This document shows, in pieces, positions 49,302-62,450 of a stretch of DNA of 64,000 nt (positions are counted from its first letter, which is position 1; each line of letters opens with the position of its first letter). This stretch comes from Pelecanus crispus (lineage: Eukaryota > Chordata > Aves > Pelecaniformes > Pelecanidae), in the NCBI RefSeq assembly GCF_030463565.1, contig NC_134676.1, positions 29,761,228 to 29,825,227 on the forward strand. Direction: 5' to 3'. The position numbers and the translations under genes were made by a program. The notes beneath the pieces are model-generated. The model had not been told where the DNA came from. It ran no database searches and saw only the letters and a list, made by a program, of their open reading frames with translations.

Positions 49302-52300
49302 AAGTATAAGCCACAGGTAAAGAAATGCAATTGAACAGATGTCACTGGATTCTGTAGGCAAATTATCAGGACTTGGGATTCCCTTTAATGACTGCAGTGA
49401 GGATTTTCACTAGCTCCTTCACTACTAGACACAGAAAAAAAAGTATCAACAGGCACCCACTGGAAGGCACTGAATGTGGTTAGGATAGTAAGTCGGAACA
49501 GAACTCACACAACTATTTATCCTCTGGGTAATGTCCCCCTGCCCATATCACAGCCTTGCCTGCTATTCTTCCTCCCATAACACAGCAATAATTTCTATCA
49601 AATCTTCCAGGTTTTTGTACGTGGCACTTAGCATTTTTTCCATTGAAAAAGCCCTGAATAGAATGACTGGAGGGGGATGGGGAGGCAGTGACTGAGAGAA
49701 AGAGTTATATTAATATTACTAATGATGAAGGATTAATACTAGAGTGGTTTGGGAAATGTTCAGAATTTCAGATTTCAAACTATGTTTAGTTTCTTCTCAT
49801 CCTCCTTTTTTTTTCTTTCGCAAAAGGTAATTTCTTATTTGTTTGTAGCTCTAGTCTCTGTTCCAGTATCTGCTGATGACATTTGGCTAAGTCTGAGCTG
49901 CCATTCTCACTCTGTATGCTAGTTTATTGAAGTCAGTAAAGCTGGCATTTAAAATCTGGTTCAGTTTAAAATAATTAACCTCAAGAATTTTTCCTTATTA
50001 GTTGACTTACATAGAGATTTGTTTTCCAGTTGATCACAATCACAGAAGCAACATAAAATTTGTTTTAAATTTCAGATTGTCTGTAGTTGTTGCAATGACT
50101 AATGCTTATTTTTAAAACTTTCTAGAATCTAACAAAATAATTAAAAGCAATATGCAGGATGCATTTTGGGGGTCAAAGAGGGAAAGCATTTTCTTTTTGC
50201 TGTTCAGTCAAGGAGAAGATTCAAGTCTGGCATCACAGGTGAAGGGCAAAGCCAGAGAGGAAGTTATCTTAAATTACTTCCTTGCAGGCACTTCATATGA
50301 TCACTCAAAAATACCATTTTATGCTGGAACTGAAGAACCAGGCAGATTTCTTTTTTAAAAAAATAAACTGATTTTAAAATATGAACCTTTATTTGAATGC
50401 AATTGTGAGATATATGTGAAGGTGGTAATTTTTCTGAACAATAAATACATATTCAGCATGATTTCAATCCTTTAACACAGATTTTATGCTCTGGCAGTCT
50501 GGAAAGCAGAGCTCCCTAATCACAGCACAGGTATATCAAAAGTGGTTTCCTCCAATGCCCCACTAATTTGCCTTAAGAGCCATTTTTAACTCTGTCTCAT
50601 TGCTCATGATTCTTAGTTTTTTCTGTTTGGCTATCAACGGAGTAAACACAGTTGTGTCCTAGGAATGGCACTGACATGTCTAAGTCCTTTGCTGTGTTTC
50701 CTATTGAACATATGTTCAGACAGAAATGTCTAAGTCACTACTGAGCCACCTTAATTGCAAGTAATAGAGGTTAGTAAGGATTAATCAGTCTTTTCAGCCA
50801 AGCAGCTCTTCCAGCAAGAAGTCTGCTCAGACTTCAGCTGAAATAAAATTTATTCATCTCTCCTAAATGATCAGGAAAATGTCATCTGGTAATTACTTTT
50901 AATGAACAGGACACCAACAGAAGATATATTTTTCCTAATGCTGTCAGTTTCTGGATGAAATTATCTTCTTTCAGTTCTTGTAGGGTATAACATGTCTTAC
51001 TGGAACACACAATACCTACCACTTTACCAACCTTCAGTTTCATTATGAGTTTTGATTTGCGTGAAACAAAAAATTGAATGCAAAATAAATACAAAAAGCA
51101 ATGGTCCTGCTGAAAACTAATTAGTCCCCATTTTTAAGTGACACTAGACTGTCATTTAAAAACTGATCTGTTTTGGAGTCTTTACATGAAAAGTCTCCCA
51201 TACAATCCTCTTCTCCCTTGGCTCTTCTCCAAGCTTACACGCCCATTTTGCCTGGTACTTTCTTTTTGAGGTACATGTTGCTTTACACGTGCAGTGCCCT
51301 GAAGGTGCAATTAACTGCTAATGGTGTAGGAGGGTGCCAGTGGGCTGGCCTGAAGAACGAAGGCTGAAGGTGGCCCTTAGCTACCCTTTAAGACAACAAA
51401 CAGGTGGGAGGAGACCAGACCATCTCTCTGGCCTCCACAGAGGTGATAACGACACTGGGACTGCAGTAGGAAGGAAAGATCAATCTATTTCCTTTTTAAA
51501 GGTCATGAATGCCAGTGAAAGGTTTACTTTCAAAACAACAACCCAAGCAGGACAGCATGAGGGTTATGGAAGGGCATACTTTTTTGATCATTCTAATTTT
51601 GGGTGTTCTGCATAGCTCTGTTATTTGTTTTAAAATAGTACTACTGTACAGCTCAAAACCCCTCTGTCTCCACTTCACTCTGTCAGGTATAATGATTGTG
51701 CTTTGTAGGTGGAAAGATTATGTCCAAAGTGTTCTTTCAAGGACTCCACACTCTATTCAATATTACTATTTTACCACCAGATCCTTCTTTATATTATTTA
51801 TTTGTTCTTCTGTTCACCCGGTCTCTTATGATACCTGTATGGTGAGAAAAAAAACAAACTTAAAACTGCATTAGCGTTATTTGATAATTTTCCAGAGGAA
51901 AAACTATTTAATACATAGGATTCCTACGGTGCCAAAAATGTACTATTTTAATTTGCAATGGCAGATATGGAAGTAGACAGGAAACAGGGATGGAGTGATA
52001 GGACTTCTATAAACACTGATTAAAATGACTCCACACACTTTATAAAGTCAGGGCCAGATCCATCATTCCAGCCTTTGACATGAGAGCTCCTTATCCACTT
52101 AAGAAAAGGAAGAAATTTGTCTTATTGGCATCAACTCATAACAGCCAAATCCCAAATCTTGTTCTCAGCTACACCCCAGATTTTCCATAATGATTTCAGT
52201 ACAACATGCATGATGCCAGGGAGAGAATTAGGATGGTTACTTAGGATGAATTACTGCCATTGTTTAACTGAGTAATTAACTGACCTGGCCAACCCAACAT

Positions 52301-55300
52301 TAATTCCAATAACTAGTGAGGGCAAGATCAAACTGTATTTCCACCCAGTCTGCTGGCACCAGTTAAGCTTTGCACATTCAAAGCTCTGCTACTGTATGTG
52401 CTCCCAATGTCACCATCATGGCCAGTCTGGTCTTGTCAGCCCTGAACTCTGGGCAGGATCCGGAAACTCAGTATACCTATGCCCAAATGCTCTTGGAGAC
52501 CCAGTCCTATAAGAATATTTATATGAAACTGAATATACACGGATGACATCAAATTCAGTGCAAAATACAACAGCCACAAAGTGGGAGGCTTTGCTTCGTT
52601 TCCTTCCTCCCCCCTGAGGAGTTTGGAGTCACATCTCAAGCCTCTTAATGGAGTGCCCTAACTAGAGCCTGTGAGGGTAACCCTGATCTCCTTTGGCTGG
52701 AGCTGGGCCATTACACAGACAGAAATGCAAGTGCCAAGGGGCAGGGAGCTGAGAGAACTCACCTGGGGTAGTCAGGGACTGCAGTCTCCATCCCTCTAGA
52801 GATGGGTCTGGGGTCCCCTCTAGGTGTCACTTCTCCAGGTTTTTTGAAAGTTAAAGGCACTTCACCCAACTGAGTGATTGCATTTATGGTTAGGCTACAG
52901 TGTCAGGCTCCTTTCAGTTCATTCTGCCTTGTAACCCCTTCTCTGCAGTACCAAAGCTCCAGAAGAAGGGAGTGAGGGTCCAGTATGGGTAAGTGCAATT
53001 TGTTAAGGTACATCCTTAGCCTAAATTCAGACCTGTACTCATTTCCTGGACAATAGCTCTCAGCACTCAGCCTTGCATTTTGGTTTTCTTTTCAAAACAG
53101 GTGAAACTAGTCTGTGGTATCTAAGACAATTTCTTCTTGACATGAACACAGGAGTGCCTTCAAAAGCAGCCCAGTGCCACACACTGGTTAGCCTGCTTGA
53201 GGCAACAGTTCACCACTGTGTATCCTCCAAACTTCTATTCAGAAGATGAATGTATTTTGCCTTCCTGTTTTGGTGAAAAAGAAAGAAAAAAAGAGAGGCA
53301 TTGTACATAATAGAAGTGTTTCAGGGAGAGGTAGATTGACAAGAGTATATATGGGCATCTCTCCTCCTGCACAGTGCAGCTCTCACTGCCCTGACTCCTC
53401 TCTAAACCTCTGGAGGTTACAAGACCATCCATCAAAGCACTCAGATATATCTCACTTCCCCAGGACACAGTACCCATCTCCGTATGCCCCTCAGCCCACA
53501 AGAAATAGTTGTCTTTGGATTTTTATATTAAATAACTTGTATCCACATCCATCCTTCATGCAATAAGAAAAGAATCAGAATGCAACATCTTTGGATCAGG
53601 AAAGCTCTGAGCCACAGGCAGCTGAGGCCTGAAGACAATGCTGGAAAATTGTCATAATTCTCTCCCCTGTTTCTTATATTCTTCACAAGACCAGTTATCT
53701 TGGGTTAGCTACACTACTAGCCTGAGCTGATATGGCTGGGTTTATATCCTCCTGTACCTCACCAGCAGCTGTTTCAGGCTACACTTAGCAGGTTTCTGTG
53801 GAAGGAAGGAGAAAGGCAACAAGTTGGGCCAGAGTCCACCCTGCTGTGGGCAGAGATGAGGCAGGGCTGTGCTGTAGACCCAGAGGTAGAGATCTGCCAG
53901 CAAACAGCTCTTGCCTCTCCCCTTCTCCCCCACCCGAAAGTAGCCTTGAATTCCCTGTTGGTACCAGAGAATCAGGCAGGTGGAGGTGCTCAGCTGAGGA
54001 CATATGTCTTTGTCCCCCTACACACTTTTAGACCAGATAATTTGCTGTGCCTTGCAGGCTCCCACCATATGTAGCTGTGGTTTGGGGTGACTTTGTGTAA
54101 ACATATAACACTTCAGAGCCTGTGGACTTAACATCCACTTTGTTATCCAGGTTGTCTATGTGTTACTGACCATTTTAGCAGATAGAATAGAGAAGCAGAG
54201 AGGGAGTGAACCACAGATGGAATAGAGAAGTGAAGAGGGAAGGAAACATAAGAGAAGAACTAAGAAAACTCATAAAGAGGAAGACAAAAGAAAAAAAAAA
54301 AAAAAAGGAGAAAGGAGGATAAGAAAAAGAGAAATAAAGAGCCGAAACAGCAGCAAGCCTAAACTGTACTCAAAGGGCACTTTGTATGTACATTGAAATG
54401 ACTAGAGGTGGTCCATAAGCCTTAAGTCCTGCTAAGGTAATTGCCAGTAAGGGCCTACTGCAGATGTTCAGTGGTTAACCCAACCATACTGCTCTGTGAC
54501 CTCCACCCACTGTCCTGTGAGAGTGAGCTAAGCTAAGGACAGAGTACACATAAAGGCAACAAGAGGGACAGCAAACCATTTTGCTAAAATGAGAACACAG
54601 CATATCTACAGCTACCTTACTACAGCACCAATTTTTTTTTAATCTAATCAATGCCACCACTGAAAAGTTTATGCCATAAACCACTCTATAAGCACATCTG
54701 ATGCCACAAACAATGCCCCAGCTTTGGCAGGGTGGGTGGTGGGACTGCTCCAGACTTTCAGTGGAAGAAAACTCAGAATCTAATTCAATAATTATCAAAA
54801 CAAAAATGATCTGTAAGCTCTGGAAAAGTGAATGTGCATTCATTTTGATACTATTTTAAGCATTTTCTATATTACAAGAAATACCAAAGTAACTGTGTAA
54901 AAGTGCTCATAGTGTCTTGCTCTCTGAAAACTGAGTACAAAATCAAGTTACACATACATCCAAGATGATTCCAAAAGCCACTCTATAGGCAGTGTAGGCA
55001 AGTGTGTATGTTTCCTAAAATTCTGTATTTCCCAGCTAAAATAAAACAAAAATTATGTAAGTTAAAATGTTAAAATTTGGGAATAACAGACAATGCACAG
55101 AGGGTATTTCTATTGCACAGTTTTCTGAAAGACGATCCATTTCTTTGTATTGGTGTCATCTCCCAGACAATATTAATGCAGCTAGACTGCATTGAAAGCC
55201 CTCAGAGCAGAAGAAATATCTGAAATGATGAAACCTCAAACATGAAGCAAGGAAGACATGCCAAAACAGAGTCAATGAAGGAAAAAGAAATAAAGAAAAA

Positions 55301-56431
55301 AAAAGATATCTTTGAAAGTTCATTGCTTGTTGCATCTGTTTACTGTGTCATGTTAAGCTGTTTAAACATGTCAGATTTTTTAATCAGTTAAGTTTCTCAG
55401 GTGTGTGATTGCATGATTTCCATTAAGTTTGTCTCCAAAGATTACCATCTGTTAACATATTGCCTCTGGATATGTTATTTTTGTCCATATGTATACAATA
55501 CATTTGTCAAAATGATCAAATTTTGATCATGGCATAGCTGGGTTCATACCTCATTGGACAACAGAACCCATAACAAACAACAAGGAAAATTGTGAAGGAT
55601 TAGTTTCAGAGTTCATTGGAAGTCTTTCCATAAGCCTTAGTGAGCTCTGATTATGCCCTAGGAAGAGTTACCAAAGTTATCGGTTTTCCTTTACCAGCAT
55701 TTGCTGAGAAAAAAAACACATTTGCTGATGGAAAGAAGAAGTTTTATCCTGAAGCCTGATACCAGCAGATGAAGGTAATTTCCCAGGGAGAAGTGAAAAG
55801 ACACCGAGCTCCTTAGTACTATCATACTCATGTAGGAAGAAAAAACCTGACCTGGTCCACTTCTCATTTTCAGTCATTCCAGATCATTTTCATGAACAAT
55901 TGTTTACTTGTTTCCAGTTGTATTAATGATGGTAATCCAATGGGGTAGAGAAATATTTATGGCAATATCTTTATCTTGATAGTGTTCTTCATTTAAGCAG
56001 ACATATCTGTCTTATAAAAGGCACAAGAAGTTGTATCTTGATTAACTGTTATCTCAAGACAATTAAGCTGATGGTTAAATCATGGACTTCATTTGACACC
56101 AGGTCTACATGCATGTGAGAGAGGGAAAACAAGTGTTTGTAGAAGTGGTATTGGAACAGATTTAACTAAACTCCACAACAGCTATTATTCCCAGCTCAGG
56201 CCTCTTTTTTTAAGGCTTCCCCAACATTGGTGTCTTCCTAATCAGTACCTGCAGTCATTGATTTTGGATACTTTCCCTAAATCCATGTTTATTTTTGCAA
56301 GGTAGTCCAAATTTCTGTCTTTTTCCAGATCCACACTGTGGCAGAGAAAGTGTTTTCTATTTAAAATGCAAACCATCTTTTAGGTTAGCTTCAAATAATG
56401 TAGCATAAGGACATCCAGGCTGATTTGGGTC
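49302..56431. other. Unique AT-rich non-coding stretch
   Basis: No gene, LINE or LTR was recognised. Frames are all short (up to 122 codons, minus 54475-54843) and lack domains. The purine-rich block at 54181-54350 is listed separately. Confidence 0.5.
54181..54350. repeat. Purine-rich block with an imperfect 35-bp tandem repeat
   Basis: Two adjacent units of about 35 bases (54181-54215 and 54216-54250) share gatrgaatagagaag and an agaggga core. GA-rich sequence follows, with an A run at about 54291-54306 and ggagaaaggaggataagaaa. The plus strand is nearly all purine through about 54346. Confidence 0.85.
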
Positions 56432-56520
56432 TATTAACGTATACTCAGTTTATATATAACATGTACTCAGTTTATATACTCAGCTTGAGTATATTAACAT
56501 ACACTCAATATACGTTAATA
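56432..56520. repeat. AT-rich inverted-repeat cluster
   Basis: A perfect 12-base inverted repeat has arms TATTAACGTATA (56432-56443) and TATACGTTAATA (56509-56520). Between them lies a second, tight hairpin, TATACTCA-GCT-TGAGTATA, at about 56476-56494. A direct repeat TACTCAGTTTATATA is also present (about 56442 and 56464). I saw no flanking target-site duplication, so a MITE is not established. Confidence 0.85.
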
Positions 56521-56929
56521 GAGTCCATTTTTCAAATTTGTGTGCTTGAAATGTGGATATTTATGCCTGGAGAACATGGATGGAAAACACACATTGCATG
56601 GACTTCTCTAAAGAATAAGAGTGTAGGGCTGAACTGATTTTAGAGAAGTTCTGGTATGAGTTTGAATGTGGTCTCTTACCTTCTGCCCTTCTCTAATGAC
56701 TATAGTCACTCACGCCTAGAGTAAACAAAATACCTTGATTTGAAAAAGCTATACAAGTAATCTGTTATTGAATAACAATGGCAGTTTGAGCCAACACCTA
56801 GTGAACCTAGTATTGAAATAACTTTAAATATTTTGAGCATATTTAGAATTTCTGCATCATTCACCAAGGCAGCACCTACAAACAAAAATCTGACTGTACA
56901 AATGACAAGCAGGTGCATGGATTTTACAG

Positions 56930-56985
56930 ATATGGAGCATAGTTATCATCTAGTCCAACTCTGTATTCAAGACAGACCCTAAAAC
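56930..56985 (-). mobile_element. Possible ancient CR1 3'-end scrap
   Basis: The plus strand reads tcatctagtccaactctgta and then caagacagaccc, which resembles the CR1 3' UTR consensus (tcatctagtccaaccc...). The match is only about 40 bases and could be chance. Confidence 0.35.
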
Positions 56986-58887
56986 CAGCAAAACAGACAA
57001 GATACCCTTGAAAATTACAGGTTAAAAACATCCACATGATTGTTTTCCAACTTTCCAAAATTATGAAATTCCCAATAGAAAAGCAAATGAGGAACAGCAA
57101 CATTATTGCACAACTTCACTCACACACTAGAGACAGCAGAAAAGAAGTGGAAGGGGAGGAAAAAAGGAACTTATGGAGGGTTCATTCTGCCATTGAAGGA
57201 AACTAGCAGGGAAAATCATAAGGAGAGATCAGATGTGTACTAAATGAAAATACTTGATTGCCAGTAATGGATACATTCATGTTTGTACAGGTATTTCTGG
57301 CATTTTCAAAGTCTGACAAATAACTCAAAGCAGTTTAGATTCAGTAGGGAATACTGCTTTGCTGCTGAAATGAGACGAATTCATCAGAGTAAAGTCCCTT
57401 TGGTCAGATCCTGAGACTGATGTGAGTTTTGCATAAATAGCAAATGAGTGGAAAACTTAAGTAGTGAATTTGGTGCTTAGTTCAACAGCTGTATGACTGA
57501 ATAAATTTAAAACAAAACCTATTTGGAAGTGTGAACTGAATGAAGGAGAGGCCATTAAAGGAGATCCTATTAAGATAATGATAACCATCTCTATAATATC
57601 AGTTTATAAAAGTCAGCAATTGAAAAAAAAACCCAGCTGATTGTTCAATAAGGTTGAAGCTCTCCGGTTGCTCAACTTTGCCTCAAGAAACATAATACTG
57701 CATCATTTGTCACTGATCCTCACCATGTCCAACACGGAAATAGCTGTTAAATTTCATTCTTTCCTTATAGATGCCAATATTTCAGGCCCCAAGAGGAGAG
57801 CAGAACTGCACTCTTATAGGGCGCAGTTTCTACAGCCATACATGTGCAATTAAATGTGGAATTTCTCTTCCAGCTAAGAGAAGCTGTTCAGCCTATTCAG
57901 ACACCTTTAGACTTCCTACACTTTCCTCTGTTTCATATTCTGAAATAACAAATACAAGTGTAAACCTCCTAATAATGTAGCCCATTTCTCTTTGTCAGAG
58001 GGTACATATTTCTGGTTTTACCATTGTGTTGCCTAAGAGCAAAATCAGAACACTAGTAGTAAGTGTTTAAGCCTGAGAAACTTCATAACCTCACATTTTT
58101 ATGGCTGGGCTTATTATTAGTCTATAGATGGAAGGCACTTTCATACAGGAAGCAGATTCTGGGTTCTACTGAAGTCTAAAGAAAATTTGCTGTTGACTTC
58201 AGTGCAGAATATTAACTGGAGACTGTAACAATGCATATGCTCGTATAGTGAATAACATGATTTACATACTTTAAAAAATCCTTTGTAGAAATATGGTGAG
58301 TGGAAATAAGAAAGTAAATGGTGATTCATATTTGTATTTAACTCTCTTCCTCTTTCATGGAAGTTAACAACATCATTGCTGCTGTATAGATACTTTATTT
58401 TGGAAATACTTCAACAACTATCTGAACTCACTGTAGCCTTTCTTTTCTTTTTTTTGAAAGGGCAGGGAGAGAGCTTATTTGTAGTTCTATTTTTCAGAAT
58501 AGTGTATTTCCAAATACACTTATTTACATAAAGAAAGAAACTGTGAGGATGCTCATCTGTGCTGAAGAATTTAGCTTTTTAATAAGCTCTGGAGTACTCG
58601 GTTTACAGGTTTTTTTATGTTTAAGTGCCAATACAGCATGGAAAACACTGTCTCAGTGAGCTTCCAGACCAAGTTTTCAAAACTGAGCAGCTGAAATACT
58701 ACTGATAAAAGCTAGAATTTTTAGTGTCTATCCAGGTTTAAACTAAACTCGATGTTTAGAATCACACACCGTTGTGCTACATAACATTTTAAATACTAAG
58801 TACTGAAAAAAGAAGTTTTAAAGTGCTTATATAGCAAATCAGAAAGGTCCCTAGGAAATATTTACAACAAAAATTTTTCAATTCATC

Positions 58888-58914
58888 GCCCCCGCCCCGC
58901 TGCCCCCCACCTCC
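58888..58914. repeat. C-rich patch in AT-rich DNA
   Basis: Runs of C5, C4 and C6 (gcccccgccccgctgccccc) give three long G-runs on the minus strand. The patch contrasts sharply with the flanking caaaaatttttcaattcat and ttatttattg. Confidence 0.85.
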
Positions 58915-60100
58915 TTATTTATTGTTAAGTATTAAAATGAGGTCAGCTACTCCAGAGTCAGATAGAACAAAATTATTGGGGAACTGTACTATTAAAAACT
59001 TTGAAGTTCTCTACTGAATTTATTTAAAGAAGAAGGGACTGCTCCTTAACTATTTCTTGCATGGTGGTCAGATCGGTAGTCTCTTCTGTGGTTTCCTCAG
59101 GACTCACAATTTTATGGAATTAAGTTCTGGTCAAGGTGAAGATCATGCCTCTATTCAAATTAGCAAGGGTTTGCTACCAACTTGAAAGGAGATGAGAAAA
59201 GAAGCTACATTTAATCTTTCCTCAATTAATTTCTACATCATGGAGTTTGGCAGATTGAAGGGGGGGAAAAAAAGCACCAAGCTGATCCTTATTTCAACTG
59301 CAAATCCATACTTTCCCTCTCCTTTTGGGTGCCTTTTGTTGGATTATATAGCACCTCTCTGATTGTGCTGGTCACTGACTGGTTAAACACTTTCCCTCCT
59401 AGGCTTGGTCCCATGATGTGTGTAGCCGTGGACAGTGGAATAAACCCATACAGTCTGTGAAAGCAGCCAAAGGTTAGTAGTGCAAGGAAATGATTCCTTT
59501 TTAGTAATTTCAAGCAGTTCTACAGCCTCAGCCATAACTCCGTGTTTCAGAAAGATTGAGATTTTGCATAAAACAGGCTGTGGAAGAAGGGAGTAACCAG
59601 CAGCCAAGAGACAAGAGAGCAATTGGACACAACTCACTGTCACTTCTGTGTATTTTTGGCAGCATTTCAATAACATAACAAAAGCAGTAAATAGCATAGC
59701 TGGGTTCTCAATTGCTATGGGCTTTCTGAATCATTTTATACCCATATTGCTGGGAAATAGTCAGATACGCAAGATGAAAGACATTTGAGGGACAGGCCTG
59801 TTCTTTGAAGGGAAGACTTTAGTCTACAGGTATATTTTATGTTCAAATTGTGTGAGTTTAACTTGGCTTAAAATGAACTTTGAAAAAAAACTTTTTCCCC
59901 TTTTGGAAAGAAGTGGAGTATTTTTCAATGTATTCAGAGGATTCCTTTCCCCTTCTCCCTTTTTAATAAGTTAAGCCTTTGTACCCAAAGAATCCTCAGG
60001 ATCTAACTGTTCCTCATTTTGCCCAGGGAGTTAGGGTGACAAGGAAACATAGCAGAATGCATACTCGCTAACAATCCCCTCTGATGGAACATACACACTT

Positions 60101-60175
60101 AATGTATATTACATATATACGCATGCACACACACAAATGTAGTGTGTATATATACTGTGTATATATATGTACACT
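60101..60175. repeat. TA/TG/CA mixed microsatellite
   Basis: Alternating TA, CA and TG dinucleotide runs (tacatatatac, gcacacacacaaa, gtgtatatatactgtgtata). Confidence 0.9.
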
Positions 60176-60748
60176 ATTTCCAATCAGTAAGCTAGGGACT
60201 GGAAGTCACATCTTGGTATAATTATTAGATACTTGTCCCAGCTGTAAGCAATTTTTTTTAGCCTTTTCCGTGATCACAGTTGGTTTTTGAATCATCAGTT
60301 TAGAGATCCTACAATTTTTCCTTCAATTACTAATCCTTCTTTGTGCATTGATTGATCCCTTTGTCTAAATTTTAAAGTTTTGTCACTGAGCCTTTGGCTT
60401 CACACAGTATCTCAAAGATAATTCTACAGTCTACCCTGTTAGAAGGAAGTATTCTGCTTGCAAGCAGGTTTGTAAGATGCCTTCTCTTGTCCACAGTCCT
60501 CTTAAGTAGGTCACAGAGATGTGCTTTTATCTATCTTTAGAAATATGTTTATCTAGCACAGAGCTTCCTGAAAAAGAAACAGGGGTGTCTTTAGTACTCC
60601 AACCACCTTCATGCTCTCCACCCAGCATTTCCAAGAACAGTGTTATAAATAGCATCAAGATGTCACAGGTGACAGAGGGAAAATATGGGTAGTTTTCCAA
60701 CCTAACCTCTGCCTGGTTAGATAGATGCATGTACAGGTACGTGTGTAA

Positions 60749-60769
60749 ACACACACACACACACACACA
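60749..60769. repeat. (AC)n microsatellite
   Basis: About ten AC units end two or three bases before CR1 homology begins, so the LINE abuts the microsatellite. Confidence 0.95.
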
Positions 60770-60771
60770 AG

Positions 60772-61450
60772 TGCATCCCTCAAGAGGACTACAAGGATGT
60801 CATGAGGTTATGCAGGGAGAAAATTAGCTTAATCTGGCTACTGCCATAAAAGACAATAGAAAATGTTTCTATAAATACATCAGCAATGAAAGGAGGACTC
60901 CTTTATTGCTCCATCCTTTATTGGATGCAGGGGGAAATACAGTGACAAAGGATTAGGAAAAGGCTGAGGTACTTAATGCCTTCTTTGCCGCAGTCTTTGA
61001 TAGTCAGACCAGTTGTTCTTGGGGTAGCCAGTCCCCTGAGCGGGAAGACAGGGATGTGGAGCAGAATGAGGCCCCATAATCTAAGGGGAAATGGTTAGCA
61101 ACCTGCTACACCACTTAGACAGACACAAGTCTATGGTGTGGGATGGGATCCACCCAAGGGCACTGAGGGAGCTGTCAGAAGTGCTCACCAAGCCACTTCC
61201 CATCATTTATCAGCAGTCCTGGCTTACTGGGGAGGTCCCAGTTGACTGGAGGTTGGCAAACATGATGCCCATCTACAGGAAGGGCTGGAAGGAGGATCTG
61301 GGGAACTACAGGCTTGTCAGTCTGACCTCAGTGCTGGGGAAGGTTATGGAGCAGATCATCCTGAGTGCCATCACGTGGCACGTACAGGACAAGCAGGTGA
61401 TCAGGCACAGTCAGCATAGGGTTATGAAAGGCAGGTCCTGCTTGACTAAC
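60772..61450 (+). mobile_element. CR1 LINE (family B), 5' part of an interrupted copy
   Basis: This is plus-strand CR1 beginning at or just after the AC repeat and running to ctgcttgactaac. It covers the ORF2 linker and the first half of the reverse transcriptase. Compared with the minus-strand copy at 2918-5192 it lacks about 22 bases between 60827 and 60828 (gaaaattag joins cttaatctgg). The element resumes at about 62542, after the inserted family A copy. About 16 bases of its sequence (parent reading roughly ctgatctccttcta) are missing at the insertion point. Confidence 0.92.
61091..61450 (+). pseudogene. CR1 ORF2 fragment, reverse transcriptase N-terminal half
   Basis: The frame shows the start of the reverse-transcriptase domain: DGIHPRALRELSEVL, SWLTGEVPVDWRLANMMPIY, NYRLVSLTSVLGKVMEQIIL and MKGRSCLTN. 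It stops at the insertion point of the inner CR1. Translation continues by coincidence seven codons into the inner element (GFDGWTV) and ends at the TGA at 61472-61474, so the open frame is a chance fusion of two elements. Upstream, decayed ORF2 sequence continues back to about 60772 but is broken, including by the 22-base deletion. The catalytic aspartates would be in the part beyond the insertion (near 62.86 kb). No functional product is expected. Confidence 0.88.
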
Positions 61451-62450
61451 GGGTTTGATGGGTGGACTGTTTGATGGATAAGGAATTGGCTGGATGGTCG
61501 CATACAGAGGGTCGTGGTCAATGGCTCGATGTCCACATGGAGACCAGTGAGAAGTGGGGTCCCTCAGGGGTCTGTACTGGGACCGGTGCTGTTTAACATC
61601 TTCATCAATGACATAGACAGTGGGATTAGAGTGCACCCTCAGCAAGTTTGCAGATGACACCAAGCTGAGTGGTGCTATTGACACACCAGGAGGATGAGAT
61701 GTCATGCAGAGCGACCTGGACAAGCTGGAGAGGTGGGCCTGTCTGAACCTCATGAGGTTCAACAAGGCCAAGTGCAAGGTCCTGCACCTGGGACAGAGCA
61801 ACCCCCGGTATCAGTACAGGTTGGGGGATGAAGGGATTGAGAGCAGCCCTGCAGAGAAGGACTTGGGGGTACTGGTGGAGGAAAAGCTGGACATGAGCCA
61901 GCAATGTGCGCTTGCAGCCCAGAAAGCCAACCGTATCCTGGGCTGCATCAAAAGAAGCGTGGCCAGCAGGTCAAGAGAGGTGATTCTGCCTCTCTACTCT
62001 GCTCTGGAGAGGCCTCACCTGGAGTACTGCGTCCAGCTCTGGGGCCCTCAGCACAGGAAGGACATGGACCTGTTGGAGCGGGTCCAGAAGAGGGCCACAA
62101 AAATGATCCGAGGGCTGGAACACCTCTCCTATGAGGCCAGGCTGAAGGAGTTGGGATTGTTCAGCCTGGAAAAGAGAAGGCTGCGAGGAGGCCTTATTGC
62201 TACCTTCCAGTACTTAAAGGGGGACTACAGGAAAGATGGGGAGAATCTTTTTAACAAGGCCTGTTGTGACAGGACAAGGAATAACGGATTTAAACTAAAG
62301 AAGAATAGGTTTAGACTAGACATTAGAAAGAAGTTTTTTACAATGAGGGTGGTCAAGCACTGGAACAGGTTGCCCAGAGAGGTGGTAGAGGCCCCATCCC
62401 TGGCAACATTCAAGGTCAGGTTGGATGGGGTTCTGAGCAACCTGCTCTAG
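61451..62450 (+). pseudogene. CR1 ORF2 fragment, palm to C-terminus (nested copy)
   Basis: Translation runs from the reverse-transcriptase palm to the natural end. It shows [20 protein letters not shown], the catalytic FADD (61647-61658, both aspartates intact), [16 protein letters not shown], the thumb and the C-terminal [15 protein letters not shown]. Three lesions break the frame. The first is a TGA at 61472-61474. The second is one extra A near 61629 (gggattagagtg), just before the catalytic motif. The third is a TGA near 61697, standing where related copies read an arginine. The last part, 61704-62450, is one open frame of 248 codons. As only half of ORF2 is present, it cannot retrotranspose by itself. 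Confidence 0.92.

Larger units (their letters stand above)
56986..60748. other. Unique AT-rich non-coding stretch
   Basis: No gene was recognised. It contains the C-rich patch at 58888-58914 and TA/TG repeats near 60.1 kb. Frames such as minus 59383-59697 (104 codons) carry no domain. Confidence 0.5.

Noticed and set aside
61328-61904. Minus-strand frames across the nested CR1
   Set aside because: Antisense shadows of CR1 ORF2.
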